A model generated the notes under the pieces. That model was not told the origin of the DNA and searched no databases. It saw nothing but the letters and a program-made list of their open reading frames with translations. Source: a virus. Taken from it: a stretch of DNA of 44,566 bases. The first letter of the stretch is position 1; each line of letters starts with the position of its first letter. Of the stretch, positions 33,734-40,513 are shown one piece after another. The position numbers were made by a program, and so were the translations under genes. The stretch is from IMG/VR virus record IMGVR_UViG_3300032050_000245, positions 1 through 44,566 of that record. One strand, given 5' to 3'.

Positions 33734-34192
33734 TTATTTTTTCTTACTAAACTTTTTCTTTGCTTCCGACTTAACTTTATCAAGACTGTTTAGTTCTCTT
33801 TTGTAGTTCTCGTTCAGTCTTTTTTGTTCGTTCTGTAACTTTGCTTCGCGGTCTTTAACACGTTTGCTGATGGTTTCAGGCATCAATATAGCTTCGTCAG
33901 GCAATACACAGAATAAAGCTACTTCGTGCATAATAAAGTAATAGTTACCTTCAAAACGAATAGTTCTGTTTTCAAGGATGTTAAACATTACTTTGCTTCC
34001 TACTTTGATACGAGGATCACAATTATCAGCAACAGCCATTACTCTACCAATATTATTTTCTTCGGCGCTTTCTGTTAAGATAATTTTTGATACTTCTTTT
34101 TCTTCTTTGATTTTTTCTAAAATCACTGACTTGTTTAGTGGAATCGGAAATCCTGCCGGAACATCGAATCCTTTTTTTGTTGTTTTACTCAT
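33734..34192 (-). CDS. GroES-like co-chaperonin with basic C-terminal tail
   Basis: A 152-residue protein. Residues about 10-100 follow the GroES fold: PLNKSVILEKIKEEKEVSKIILTES at the start, a loop, IGRVMAVADNC, KVGSKVMFNI and NYYFIMHEVALFCVL. The remaining 50 residues are a highly charged helix (KRVKDREAKLQNEQKRLNENYKRELNSLDKV...) not found in host GroES. No GroEL is present, so it would partner host GroEL to fold phage proteins, as T4 gp31 does. The leader AAACAAATAAACATG lies inside the end of the upstream gene. Confidence 0.75.
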   Translation of the reverse strand: MSKTTKKGFDVPAGFPIPLNKSVILEKIKEEKEVSKIILTESAEENNIGRVMAVADNCDPRIKVGSKVMFNILENRTIRFEGNYYFIMHEVALFCVLPDEAILMPETISKRVKDREAKLQNEQKRLNENYKRELNSLDKVKSEAKKKFSKKK

Positions 34193-34457
34193 GTTTATTT
34201 GTTTTATATGTTTTCCATTCTCCCATTATTGTGTCTGCTATTGTATATGCTACAATTTCTTTTTCTTTGTTATAAAAATTAATCCTGTATGACCCGTAGT
34301 TATCAGAAGTAAATAATCCCATTTCAACATCAAGTTTTAAATCATTTCCAAATTCAAGAATAATGTAATTTTCAATAATTTCTTTTAATGTTTTTACAAA
34401 ATCTTTTTGTCTATTTTTCCAGTAATTATCTAACGTAGTAGTTGTTGTGTAGTTCAT
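34185..34457 (-). CDS. Hypothetical protein
   Basis: A 90-residue protein, not recognised. An N-terminal helix (NYWKNRQKDFVKTLKEIIENYIILEFGNDLKLD) is followed by a beta hairpin (NYGSYRINFYNKEKEIVAYTIAD). It overlaps the co-chaperonin gene by 8 nt, and the codons at its end also serve as that gene's A-rich leader. Coupled to the upstream gene by ATGA. Confidence 0.55.
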   Translation of the reverse strand: MNYTTTTTLDNYWKNRQKDFVKTLKEIIENYIILEFGNDLKLDVEMGLFTSDNYGSYRINFYNKEKEIVAYTIADTIMGEWKTYKTNKHE

Positions 34458-34660
34458 TTTCTTAAATCTATAAAGTAATTAGTTCTAACATTCATTAATT
34501 CATTTTTTACTCCGTGCCAATAAGGAACTTTGTTTTGTTTACAATTTTCCATTATTTTTTCTACTGATAAAATAGAACATTCTTTTGCTAGTTCTAATGT
34601 TTTGCAAACTTTTAAATACTGATTAAGTATGTAATTTGCTTCGTTTTCTACTGTTTTCAT
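34454..34660 (-). CDS. Hypothetical small protein
   Basis: A 68-residue helical protein (NEANYILNQYLKVCKTLELAKECSILSVEKIMENC) with four cysteines, not recognised. It overlaps its upstream neighbour by 38 nt and is coupled to its downstream neighbour by ATGA. One of a set of small early-operon genes. Confidence 0.5.
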   Translation of the reverse strand: MKTVENEANYILNQYLKVCKTLELAKECSILSVEKIMENCKQNKVPYWHGVKNELMNVRTNYFIDLRK

Positions 34661-34817
34661 GCTCTTTGATTATTAAGTTAACAATATTTTCAGCATCCTT
34701 TTTTACATTTACCCAATGTTTATTTGTTTGACTTGGGTCATGCCACCTATTATCTAATTTTAAATCGTAACATAAATAGTTGTAAACCATTTCAATTAAT
34801 TTTTGTTTTGTTTTCAT
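34623..34817 (-). CDS. Hypothetical small protein
   Basis: A 64-residue protein, not recognised. It has LIEMVYNYLCYDLKLDNRWHDPSQTNKHWVNVKKDAENIV and a basic C-terminus. The ATG lies behind AAAAACAAATAAC, the same A-rich type of leader as the co-chaperonin gene. Confidence 0.5.
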   Translation of the reverse strand: MKTKQKLIEMVYNYLCYDLKLDNRWHDPSQTNKHWVNVKKDAENIVNLIIKEHENSRKRSKLHT

Positions 34818-34818
34818 G

Positions 34819-35031
34819 TTATTTGTTTTTAGTTGTGTTCATGTTAAACGTGTGATTAAAGCATAGCTTAATATCATTACTGTTGTAATGCTTAATTACG
34901 CCAGTATTCTCAAGAGCTACTGCCCAAATAGTATTTTCGTGTGGACCATAATCAATAATGAATAAAGCCATTCCGTCCCCGTGAGGCGTTGATACCCACA
35001 ATATTTGTTTGAACTCATGTATTGTTGTCAT
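34819..35031 (-). CDS. Hypothetical small protein
   Basis: A 70-residue beta-rich protein (QILWVSTPHGDGMALFIIDYGPHENTIWAVALENTGVIKHYNSNDIKL), not recognised. The fold pattern suggests a small five-strand barrel. It is coupled to the next upstream gene by ATGA. Similar short proteins are common in Bacteroidota phage early regions. Confidence 0.55.
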   Translation of the reverse strand: MTTIHEFKQILWVSTPHGDGMALFIIDYGPHENTIWAVALENTGVIKHYNSNDIKLCFNHTFNMNTTKNK

Positions 35032-35330
35032 TTCTTTTCGCTTAATATCATATCTAACAATACTGCGTAGTTAGCTAAGTCCAATACGCTATCTCTTATG
35101 CTCTCATTATTAGGTTCACCTTTATTGTTCAGTAAAACTCCCAATCTTGCAACCTTAGTAGCTATCAACGATAAACAATTAATTTCAGGGGAAACTCCTA
35201 CTATTGCTCCTGCTGTTTTAAAGTTACTCAAACGGTCTGCGTTGGCATAATCGTTTCCTTTGCTCATCATTACTTCCGCCATTCTGTTAATCATTCTTTC
35301 GAAGTGGCGATGCTGTTGTTCTGTTGTCAT
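35028..35330 (-). CDS. Nucleotide-modification-associated (Nmad1-like) helical protein
   Basis: A 100-residue all-helical protein. KGNDYANADRLSNFKTAGAIVG and the C-terminal SIRDSVLDLANYAVLLDMIL match the pattern of the DUF1599/Nmad1 or related MazG-like phage proteins (a D-Y motif near the start, D-L-x-N-Y-A near the end). Such proteins are linked to nucleotide pools or modified bases, but no other base-modification gene is in the window. The function is tentative. Confidence 0.5.
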   Translation of the reverse strand: MTTEQQHRHFERMINRMAEVMMSKGNDYANADRLSNFKTAGAIVGVSPEINCLSLIATKVARLGVLLNNKGEPNNESIRDSVLDLANYAVLLDMILSEKK

Positions 35331-35464
35331 TTTGTATTTAGAAATTTATCGTCAATTAATTTTATAATTTTATCAGACTTCTTTTTAGCAAATATTGATG
35401 TCTTTGATATTGACTTTGCAATTTTCTTTATTTGCTCTAATTCTTGATGAGTTATTTTAAACAT
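35327..35464 (-). CDS. Small basic ORF, 45 residues
   Basis: A 45-residue, Lys-rich helical protein beginning MFKITHQELEQIKKIAKSIS. Its stop overlaps the start of the Nmad1-like gene (ATGA), and it begins three bases after the SF2 helicase stop. It fills what would otherwise be a gap in a tightly coupled operon, so it is probably real. Function unknown. Confidence 0.6.
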   Translation of the reverse strand: MFKITHQELEQIKKIAKSISKTSIFAKKKSDKIIKLIDDKFLNTK

Positions 35465-35466
35465 GA

Positions 35467-37071
35467 TTAAAAGAATGGATTACCATTATTGTTAGGTGTG
35501 TATTTATTTACTACTTCTTTATTTTCTCTTTTTTCTATTTCGTTAAGCGCCATTTTAAATTCAGATATTGTTACTCCATTACTAACGTCGTAACCTTTCC
35601 ATTTTAATAAACCAATTTGTTTTTCTGTTGCTGGTTGTGCGCTGATAATTTCACTACACATTTTCTTTGTGTATTCTACATTAACTGTATCATATCCTAA
35701 ACGAGCTATCCATGCTAATTGTTTTTCGGTAGCAGGCTCTTCCATCTTAATAGAGTTACTAATATAAACTTTTGGTAACGCGAATAAATCAACTTTAACG
35801 TCTTTTTTAGATGTAGCTACTACATAGGCTATCTTTCTTTCTCTTTCATCAATTAAGGCTTTCTTTTTAGCCTTAGTCATGAATACTTTCTCTTCCGTTG
35901 CTTTGCCTGAATCTAAGCTCCAAGCGTTAATTAGCTTGTGCCTTGTTGTACTATCAACAAAATCAAGTATGACACAATTCTGCCCGTATTTAGCAATAAA
36001 GTTCTCATCTTTTAAACGGGTGCCTCTGCCGATACATTGCAAATATTTAGATAACGACTTAGTCGGAGCGCAATTACCTATAACTCCCGTGTTTCTGTGA
36101 TCGAATCCAGTAGTTAAAATACCTACATTAGTTAATACTTGTATTTTACCCGCTTTAAAATCTTTAATGGTTTGTGACCTATCTCCTGTTGATTCTTCAT
36201 CAGACGAAACAGCATTACAAATAATTCCTTGTGATTTAAACTCTTCTGCTAAATGTAAGCTATGTTTAATATCAACACAAAAGAAAATACCCTGTCTTCC
36301 TTCTGCGTATGTTTTGTACGAATCTACAATTAGTTTATTCCTTTGAGGTATATCTACTTCGTTTGATAAATCTTTAGCGTTAAATTCACCGCCTGTTGTT
36401 CTGACGTTATCAAGTGATAAATCAGTTTTAATTCTTACAGCATCTAACTCGCACAAGTAACCGTCTTTAACTCCGTCCGCAATATCGTAACTATAAACTA
36501 TTTTATCAAACATATTACCTAACTGCATACCATCTAAACGCGTAGGCGTTGCCGTTAATCCCAATAATAGTTTAGGTTCAAAGTATTTTAAAGGATCGGA
36601 GAATGTACGACTAAGGAATAGGTGAGCTTCGTCACAGATAATAGCATCAAAATGGTCTTTTGGTAATTTATCTAATCTTCTGTATAGCGTTTGAGCAGAA
36701 GCCATTACTACGCTTCCATCAGGATAAAAAGCATCTGCCTTTATTAATCCCATTCTGAATTTAATACCTCTACATCCGAACATTCCCGAACCATTATGGA
36801 CCCAATTAATGAATCCTATATCTTCAACAGCATCAGTAAGCTCCTTATCAAACTTTTCGGATAAAAAGGCTAAGGCTGATTGTTGTACTAATTCTTCGGT
36901 ATGGGTAATCCACAATACACGCTGAAAGTTAAATTGTTCTATGGCTTTAACGGCGGTAAAGGTTTTGCCTGTGCCGGTTGCCATTACTAATAACTGTTTC
37001 TTAACGCCATTGTCAAGTTCTTTCTTAACAGCATCAATAGCTTTGATTTGATAATCTCTTAATGGTTTCAT
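35467..37071 (-). CDS. SF2 DNA/RNA helicase (DEAH) with C-terminal repeats
   Basis: A 534-residue ATP-dependent helicase of the Res/UvrB-like SF2 group. Motifs are Walker A VMATGTGKTFTA (about 30-41), DEAH in IICDEAHLF (about 147), LLGLTATPTRLDG and motif VI QCIGRGTRLKD. The C-terminus holds two related units, ATEKQLAWIARLGYDTVN and ATEKQIGLLKWKGYDVSN. It may restart or initiate replication. It heads the leftward operon and is preceded by a leader of about 450 nt. ACTATCAGGTAA lies just before the ATG. Confidence 0.9.
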   Translation of the reverse strand: MKPLRDYQIKAIDAVKKELDNGVKKQLLVMATGTGKTFTAVKAIEQFNFQRVLWITHTEELVQQSALAFLSEKFDKELTDAVEDIGFINWVHNGSGMFGCRGIKFRMGLIKADAFYPDGSVVMASAQTLYRRLDKLPKDHFDAIICDEAHLFLSRTFSDPLKYFEPKLLLGLTATPTRLDGMQLGNMFDKIVYSYDIADGVKDGYLCELDAVRIKTDLSLDNVRTTGGEFNAKDLSNEVDIPQRNKLIVDSYKTYAEGRQGIFFCVDIKHSLHLAEEFKSQGIICNAVSSDEESTGDRSQTIKDFKAGKIQVLTNVGILTTGFDHRNTGVIGNCAPTKSLSKYLQCIGRGTRLKDENFIAKYGQNCVILDFVDSTTRHKLINAWSLDSGKATEEKVFMTKAKKKALIDERERKIAYVVATSKKDVKVDLFALPKVYISNSIKMEEPATEKQLAWIARLGYDTVNVEYTKKMCSEIISAQPATEKQIGLLKWKGYDVSNGVTISEFKMALNEIEKRENKEVVNKYTPNNNGNPFF

Positions 37072-37527
37072 TTATTACCTGATAGTTTAATGTTCTAAAA
37101 GCGGTTTTAAATAGCCGTAGACCGCTACTACGCTAACTTACGATTTAGTTTCTTAGTGGTTGGTTGTGAATGCTATTCACATTAACCAAACTTGAAAGCT
37201 TACGTTCTCTGCGCGCATCAGAGATTTTGTAGCCAAGACAGGTACTGCCCCTGTTTCTTAGTATTTTGCTTTTTATCGCGCAACTATGAGTTACTTTTAC
37301 TCTACCTGACTATGTAATCGCGCTTCAAGTTATTTGTTTCTTACGATACGTGTAGCACCTATATTATTACATTAATGCTATTCTACGCTATGTAATAAGC
37401 CTCAACCATCAATCACAAACCTGCATAAAACAGGACTTACTTGAAACGCAACAATTTCGCAGGGGCTATGATTTTCTTACGGGAATAGAGCATAACAATT
37501 ACCCTGCAATGCTTTTAAAGAACTAAT
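37072..37527 (-). ncRNA. Long structured 5' leader of the SF2 helicase gene
   Basis: From a strong leftward promoter to the helicase ATG there are about 450 nt without a long ORF. The sequence is richer in G and C than the flanking intergenic DNA. Visible stems: GCAGGG/CCCTGC (37459-37464 with 37502-37507), TTATTACAT/ATGTAATAA (37364-37372 with 37390-37398), TCTCTG/CAGAGA (37206-37224), ACAGG/CCTGT (37238-37254) and a 12-bp bulged hairpin at 37160-37189. A long-range 11-bp stem joins 37320-37330 to 37439-37449; its one non-Watson-Crick pair is U-G on this strand but C-A on the other. TAAGAAA occurs four times. I do not recognise a known RNA class. Confidence 0.6.
37437..37493 (-). CDS. Possible 18-codon leader peptide
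   Basis: A short frame in the helicase leader encodes MLYSRKKIIAPAKLLRFK, a basic peptide. Its ATG lies within the first hairpin, and its stop codon overlaps the base of the 11-bp long-range stem. A ribosome reaching the stop would open that stem. Frames of this length occur often by chance, so translation is only a possibility. Confidence 0.25.
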   Translation of the reverse strand: MLYSRKKIIAPAKLLRFK

Positions 37528-37532
37528 TTGTG

Positions 37533-37564
37533 CAAAATTACAAATAAAATCATTACTTTCCAAA
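37533..37564 (-). promoter_or_regulatory. Leftward promoter for the helicase leader
   Basis: On the minus strand, TTTG (37564-37561), exactly 20 bases, then TAATTTTG (37540-37533): a full match to the Bacteroidota promoter TTTG-N19/20-TAnnTTTG. The same bases contain TTTGTAATTTTGCACAAAT (37544-37526), which matches the conserved leader block of copies A-C at 16 of 19 positions. The start point should be near 37,527. Confidence 0.8.
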
Positions 37565-37698
37565 TAAATTTTTACAAAAGAATAATGATTGTTGAAAACA
37601 TTATTTAATTACCTGTATTTATAAGCTATTTTAATACCTCCTCAGAACTATCGGTATGTTACAAATTAATTTAGAATAAATCTAAACAAGTATCAATT

Positions 37699-37739
37699 TA
37701 TCAGATAGTTAAGTATTAAATTGTAAAAACTTTACAATT
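37699..37739. promoter_or_regulatory. Palindromes in the divergent control region
   Basis: TATC-A-GATA (37699-37707) is a perfect short inverted repeat, and a related TATCAGACAGTTA lies near 37,762. AATTGTAAA-aac-TTTACAATT (37719-37739) is a perfect 9-bp inverted repeat with a 3-base spacer. A further repeat AATAATG...CATTATT spans 37581-37605. All lie between the two divergent promoters, where a repressor or replication factor would bind. The binding protein is unknown; the helix-turn-helix protein (30,254) is one candidate. Confidence 0.5.
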
Positions 37740-37793
37740 ACATAAAAATAATCAGCTTAATTATCAGACAGTTACAACTTATGTTAATGTAAA

Positions 37794-37892
37794 ATTGTAA
37801 TATGTATTGATTTTAAGCGTTTTATATTTTACATTTGCGTATAAATTTTGAATATTTTCAGAATTTATATAAATAATATAAAAACTATCAAA
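37794..37892 (+). promoter_or_regulatory. Rightward promoter and leader, degenerate copy D
   Basis: ATTG (37806-37809), 20 bases, then TACATTTG (37830-37837): a near-perfect promoter starting transcription near 37,842. Upstream, ATTGTAAT at 37794 with GCGTT 23 bases later aligns with the conserved leader block. AAAAACTATCA (37880-37890) follows two bases before a GTG. This places the true start of the first rightward gene at 37,893 rather than at the TTG at 37,848. Confidence 0.6.
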
Positions 37893-38447
37893 GTGGGAAT
37901 CAACAGACAGGGAAACAATCGCAGGGTTCAAAAGACTGAAATTGAAACTTTATTGGATTTTAGAGAACTATCAATTCATAAATCCAATAGAGTTATTACT
38001 AAAAACTTTACAGCGTATATAACAGGATCCGAAACAAATCTTGCAAGACTACTGACGTTTTTAATATTTGAAGCAAAGAGAAATAACGTATTAGAATTTA
38101 ATACTCACTTGTTAGTTAAGTACGGGCAATATTTAGAAGCTGTTCAAAATAAGTTTGGTAATGAAGTTAAGACGCGTAAAACGGTAATGTTTAACAGAAA
38201 TGATTTTCAGCAGTTAGTAAGGTTAGGAATTATCATCCCAATTGTACCTAAAGAGAAATTGTTTTTAATAAACCCGGCGTTAACATACCATGAAGGTTAC
38301 TACAATGAACAAGCAACTTACATGAAAGCTTACGAGAACATCTATGCGCTGTATGTTTTTGGAGGATACGATAAAAAGGTATTACATTCTTTAATAGTAA
38401 CGGCGGCAAAAGAGTTTTATAATAATTGTTTAAATAAAAATATATGA
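37893..38447 (+). CDS. Hypothetical protein heading the rightward early operon
   Basis: A protein of about 184 residues. The GTG start is chosen because AAAAACTATCA lies two bases upstream; a longer frame from TTG 37,848 would begin at the transcript's 5' end. The N-terminus is basic (GINRQGNNRRVQKTEIETLL). The middle is helical (LARLLTFLIFEAKRNNVLEF; RNDFQQLVRLGIIIPIVPKEKLFLINPAL), resembling a winged-helix or replication-initiator fold with a strand-turn-strand ending. It may bind DNA. Not assignable to a family. Confidence 0.6.
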   Translation: MGINRQGNNRRVQKTEIETLLDFRELSIHKSNRVITKNFTAYITGSETNLARLLTFLIFEAKRNNVLEFNTHLLVKYGQYLEAVQNKFGNEVKTRKTVMFNRNDFQQLVRLGIIIPIVPKEKLFLINPALTYHEGYYNEQATYMKAYENIYALYVFGGYDKKVLHSLIVTAAKEFYNNCLNKNI

Positions 38448-38752
38448 TAAATTGGAAAAAAGGAACTAAACTGGTTTGCATCAAATCATTTAGAGGAATT
38501 AACAAGATGGGACAAAAGTTGTCCTTTATACCTCCGCAAAAAGACGTAATCTATACGTTTGATAGAGTAAAAGGTTATGACGATACATTTTCTTGTTGGT
38601 ACATAATGCTTGAAGAGTTTCCGGGAACAGGCGGATACAATCATTCTCATTTCAAGCCACTGAAAGACGTATTAGATTCTCAAAGTGAAGAGTTGGTAAA
38701 AGAATTAGAGGAAGAAATTAACCAAGAACAAATGATTGAACATGAAAGATAA
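38444..38752 (+). CDS. Hypothetical protein, SH3-like
   Basis: A 102-residue protein. The first 75 residues are beta-rich (KGTKLVCIKSF; DVIYTFDRVKGYDD; CWYIMLEEFPGTGGYNHSHFKPL), a pattern seen in small Bacteroidota phage proteins with an SH3-like barrel. The last 27 residues are an acidic helix. Coupled by ATGA to the preceding gene. Confidence 0.55.
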   Translation: MINWKKGTKLVCIKSFRGINKMGQKLSFIPPQKDVIYTFDRVKGYDDTFSCWYIMLEEFPGTGGYNHSHFKPLKDVLDSQSEELVKELEEEINQEQMIEHER

Positions 38753-39092
38753 TATGTGGTCCACAGCTATAAGTGTTTGCGTTGACATATTGGAGCGCAG
38801 AAACTTTGAGAAGAAATTACCTGCTACTCATGGAGGAATATTCTATGACTATGTAGTTACTAAGTTTCCTATTGAGTTTTCAATGGAAGAGAAAGGTAAG
38901 ATATGGTCTGATGTAATTAAGGAGTATAAACAAAAGAACGGATCTTATTCAGAACTATTTAAAACAGACTTAAAAGAAAACAGGACTTGTTTAAATATTT
39001 ACAAGGGTGAGTTAGTAAGATTGTTTTTTAAGAACAACAAAGAGTTATTAAACGAATTTAAACCAAATCAAGATGTTAACAAAACTGATTGA
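38742..39092 (+). CDS. Hypothetical protein
   Basis: A protein of about 116 residues, not recognised. It is mostly helical (DNMWSTAISVCVDILERRNFEKKL; EKGKIWSDVIKEYKQKNG; LVRLFFKNNKELLNEF). The start may be the ATG at 38,742, which overlaps the previous gene, or the ATG at 38,754 just after its stop. Overlaps the next gene by 20 nt. Confidence 0.5.
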   Translation: MKDNMWSTAISVCVDILERRNFEKKLPATHGGIFYDYVVTKFPIEFSMEEKGKIWSDVIKEYKQKNGSYSELFKTDLKENRTCLNIYKGELVRLFFKNNKELLNEFKPNQDVNKTD

Positions 39093-39402
39093 AATACCCG
39101 CCGAAACAAATAATGAAAAGATAGACTTTTTATGCAGATTAATATCAATAACTGCTGATCCTGAAATCTTTGTCATCAAGACGTTGTTTAATATCAATAA
39201 TGGTAAGCAATGCTTAATGGATACATACGCAAAGAATGTAGCCTGCATAAATGGTGATGTAAACATAAACACGTTTAATGTATCTTTGTCGCGGTTAATG
39301 AAAAAGAATGTAGTTGCTAAAATAGGTAAACTTTATTCGTTACATCCGATATTTTTAGGTATTAATGAATCAGAATCAATAACAATAAAATGGAAAAATT
39401 AA
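39073..39402 (+). CDS. Hypothetical protein, possible winged helix
   Basis: A 109-residue protein. Residues 40-100 (NINNGKQCLMDTYAKNVACINGDVNINTFNVSLSRLMKKNVVAKIGKLYSLHPIFLG) read like a winged helix with a recognition helix (NTFNVSLSRLMKKN) and a beta wing. It may be a small regulator. The 3' end overlaps the next gene by 13 nt. Confidence 0.5.
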   Translation: MLTKLIEIPAETNNEKIDFLCRLISITADPEIFVIKTLFNINNGKQCLMDTYAKNVACINGDVNINTFNVSLSRLMKKNVVAKIGKLYSLHPIFLGINESESITIKWKN

Positions 39403-39857
39403 TAAATAAATTTTTAGACTTATCAAAGTCAATAGAGTATCACTATCAGTTAGGCTTGAAAGATAAAATGGAACTATATAACTATTGCGACTACATAGGT
39501 AAGATAGATTTATATATTTTTTTCCTAAACGAGAAAATAACTTTAAATAAATTAATGTATGGTTTAACAAAAGAAAATTCTGGTAAAGGCAGGAGCGTTC
39601 CTACAAAGAAATATTTAAAAGACGGTAAACAAATAAATACATTTACTTATAAAAGTATGAGTAAGCATCAATATCATATTGAGCGTAAAAAGACTTATAA
39701 GCTAATAGATAATATTAAGTATTTACACTCATATAAAAAGAATCTGAATGTTTACTTTCTAGACAATAACCTGTATTCTAATAATGAAAGTTTAATAAAG
39801 AGAATAGTTGCTGAATTAAATAATATTGATGAATTTATAAGAAAAAACAAACCATGA
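39390..39857 (+). CDS. Hypothetical protein
   Basis: A 155-residue basic helical protein, not recognised. Its middle (GRSVPTKKYLKDGKQINTFTYKSMSKHQYHIERKKTYKLIDNIKYL) is very basic and could bind nucleic acid. The flanking helices could form a coiled coil. The stop overlaps the next start (ATGA). Confidence 0.5.
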   Translation: MEKLINKFLDLSKSIEYHYQLGLKDKMELYNYCDYIGKIDLYIFFLNEKITLNKLMYGLTKENSGKGRSVPTKKYLKDGKQINTFTYKSMSKHQYHIERKKTYKLIDNIKYLHSYKKNLNVYFLDNNLYSNNESLIKRIVAELNNIDEFIRKNKP

Positions 39858-40066
39858 GCAAAGCAGAAGAAATCCGTAAAAAGTTCGGAGTTAAAAGTGA
39901 GCAAACTACCGAAGTAAAACAAATCTATGACGAAATAGAAAGAATAGCCGATAAGTGTAAGTCTTTAATTTGGCACGATCAGATAAGCCATAATGCTATG
40001 AAGGAGTTGAAGAAACAAGGTTTCTCGGTAGGATATGAAAATAATTGTTACATAATAACTTGGTAA
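39854..40066 (+). CDS. Hypothetical small protein
   Basis: A 70-residue protein with a helical N-terminus (KAEEIRKKFGVKSEQTTEVKQIYDEIERIADKCKSLIWHD) and a small beta end (GFSVGYENNCYIITW). Its AEEIRKKFG start resembles that of the gene at 40,278. One of three consecutive short genes that may be related. Confidence 0.5.
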   Translation: MSKAEEIRKKFGVKSEQTTEVKQIYDEIERIADKCKSLIWHDQISHNAMKELKKQGFSVGYENNCYIITW

Positions 40067-40068
40067 TT

Positions 40069-40281
40069 ATGAAGCCTGAAGAAAAAGCGAAAGAACTTTA
40101 TTTAAAATATTATATTCCTGATTATTGTTTTGCTAAAGCCGGCATGAGTTCAGATTGGAGACAAACAGCATCTAAAAAATACGCAACAATGGTAGTTGAT
40201 GAAATAATTGACAACGGGATAAAGTGGATGCCTGAAGTTGACTGGTGGATTGAAGTAAAAAAACAAATACAATTAATATGA
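40069..40281 (+). CDS. Hypothetical small protein, paralogue of next gene
   Basis: A 70-residue protein. The frame extends upstream to 40,045, but the ATG at 40,069 (MKPEEKAKELYLKYY) just after the previous stop is preferred. It shares the order KAxxLxxKF/Y...VVDEI...WIxVKxxI with the next gene product, so the two look like diverged duplicates. Function unknown. Confidence 0.55.
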   Translation: MKPEEKAKELYLKYYIPDYCFAKAGMSSDWRQTASKKYATMVVDEIIDNGIKWMPEVDWWIEVKKQIQLI

Positions 40282-40460
40282 TACCTAAAAAGAAAGCAGA
40301 GAACTTAAAAGAAAAGTTCGGTAAAGAAACAGCGTTTAAAGTAGTAGATGAGATACTTGATGCTATTAAGGAATATCAGTACAGTGCTTTAATACATAAG
40401 CAGGTATTTGATTATTGGATAGATGTAAAAGGCGAAATAAAAAAGTTGCCTGCAACATAA
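40278..40460 (+). CDS. Hypothetical small protein, paralogue of preceding gene
   Basis: A 60-residue helical protein (KKKAENLKEKFGKETAFKVVDEILDAIKEYQYSALIHKQVFDYWIDVKGEIKKL). The VVDEI and YWIDVKGEI segments match the preceding gene product. Coupled to it by ATGA. Short proteins of this type occur in many flavobacterial phages; the role is unknown. Confidence 0.55.
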   Translation: MIPKKKAENLKEKFGKETAFKVVDEILDAIKEYQYSALIHKQVFDYWIDVKGEIKKLPAT

Positions 40461-40477
40461 AAATTTAACACTTTTTA

Positions 40478-40509
40478 TTTGGAAATTAAATAATCATTTC
40501 CTAAATTTG
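40478..40509 (+). promoter_or_regulatory. Strong rightward promoter
   Basis: TTTG (40478-40481), exactly 20 bases, then TAAATTTG (40502-40509): a perfect Bacteroidota promoter. Transcription would begin near 40,514, only 20 bases before a terminator-like hairpin. Confidence 0.8.
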
Positions 40510-40513
40510 CATT

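Noticed and set aside
37072-37527. Group I intron, tmRNA or RNase P RNA in the long leader
   Set aside because: No conserved core elements of these RNAs were seen, and the region is not inside a split gene.
37848-37892. TTG start at 37,848 for the first rightward gene
   Set aside because: It falls at the predicted transcript start, and the conserved ACTATCA element lies two bases before the in-frame GTG at 37,893.
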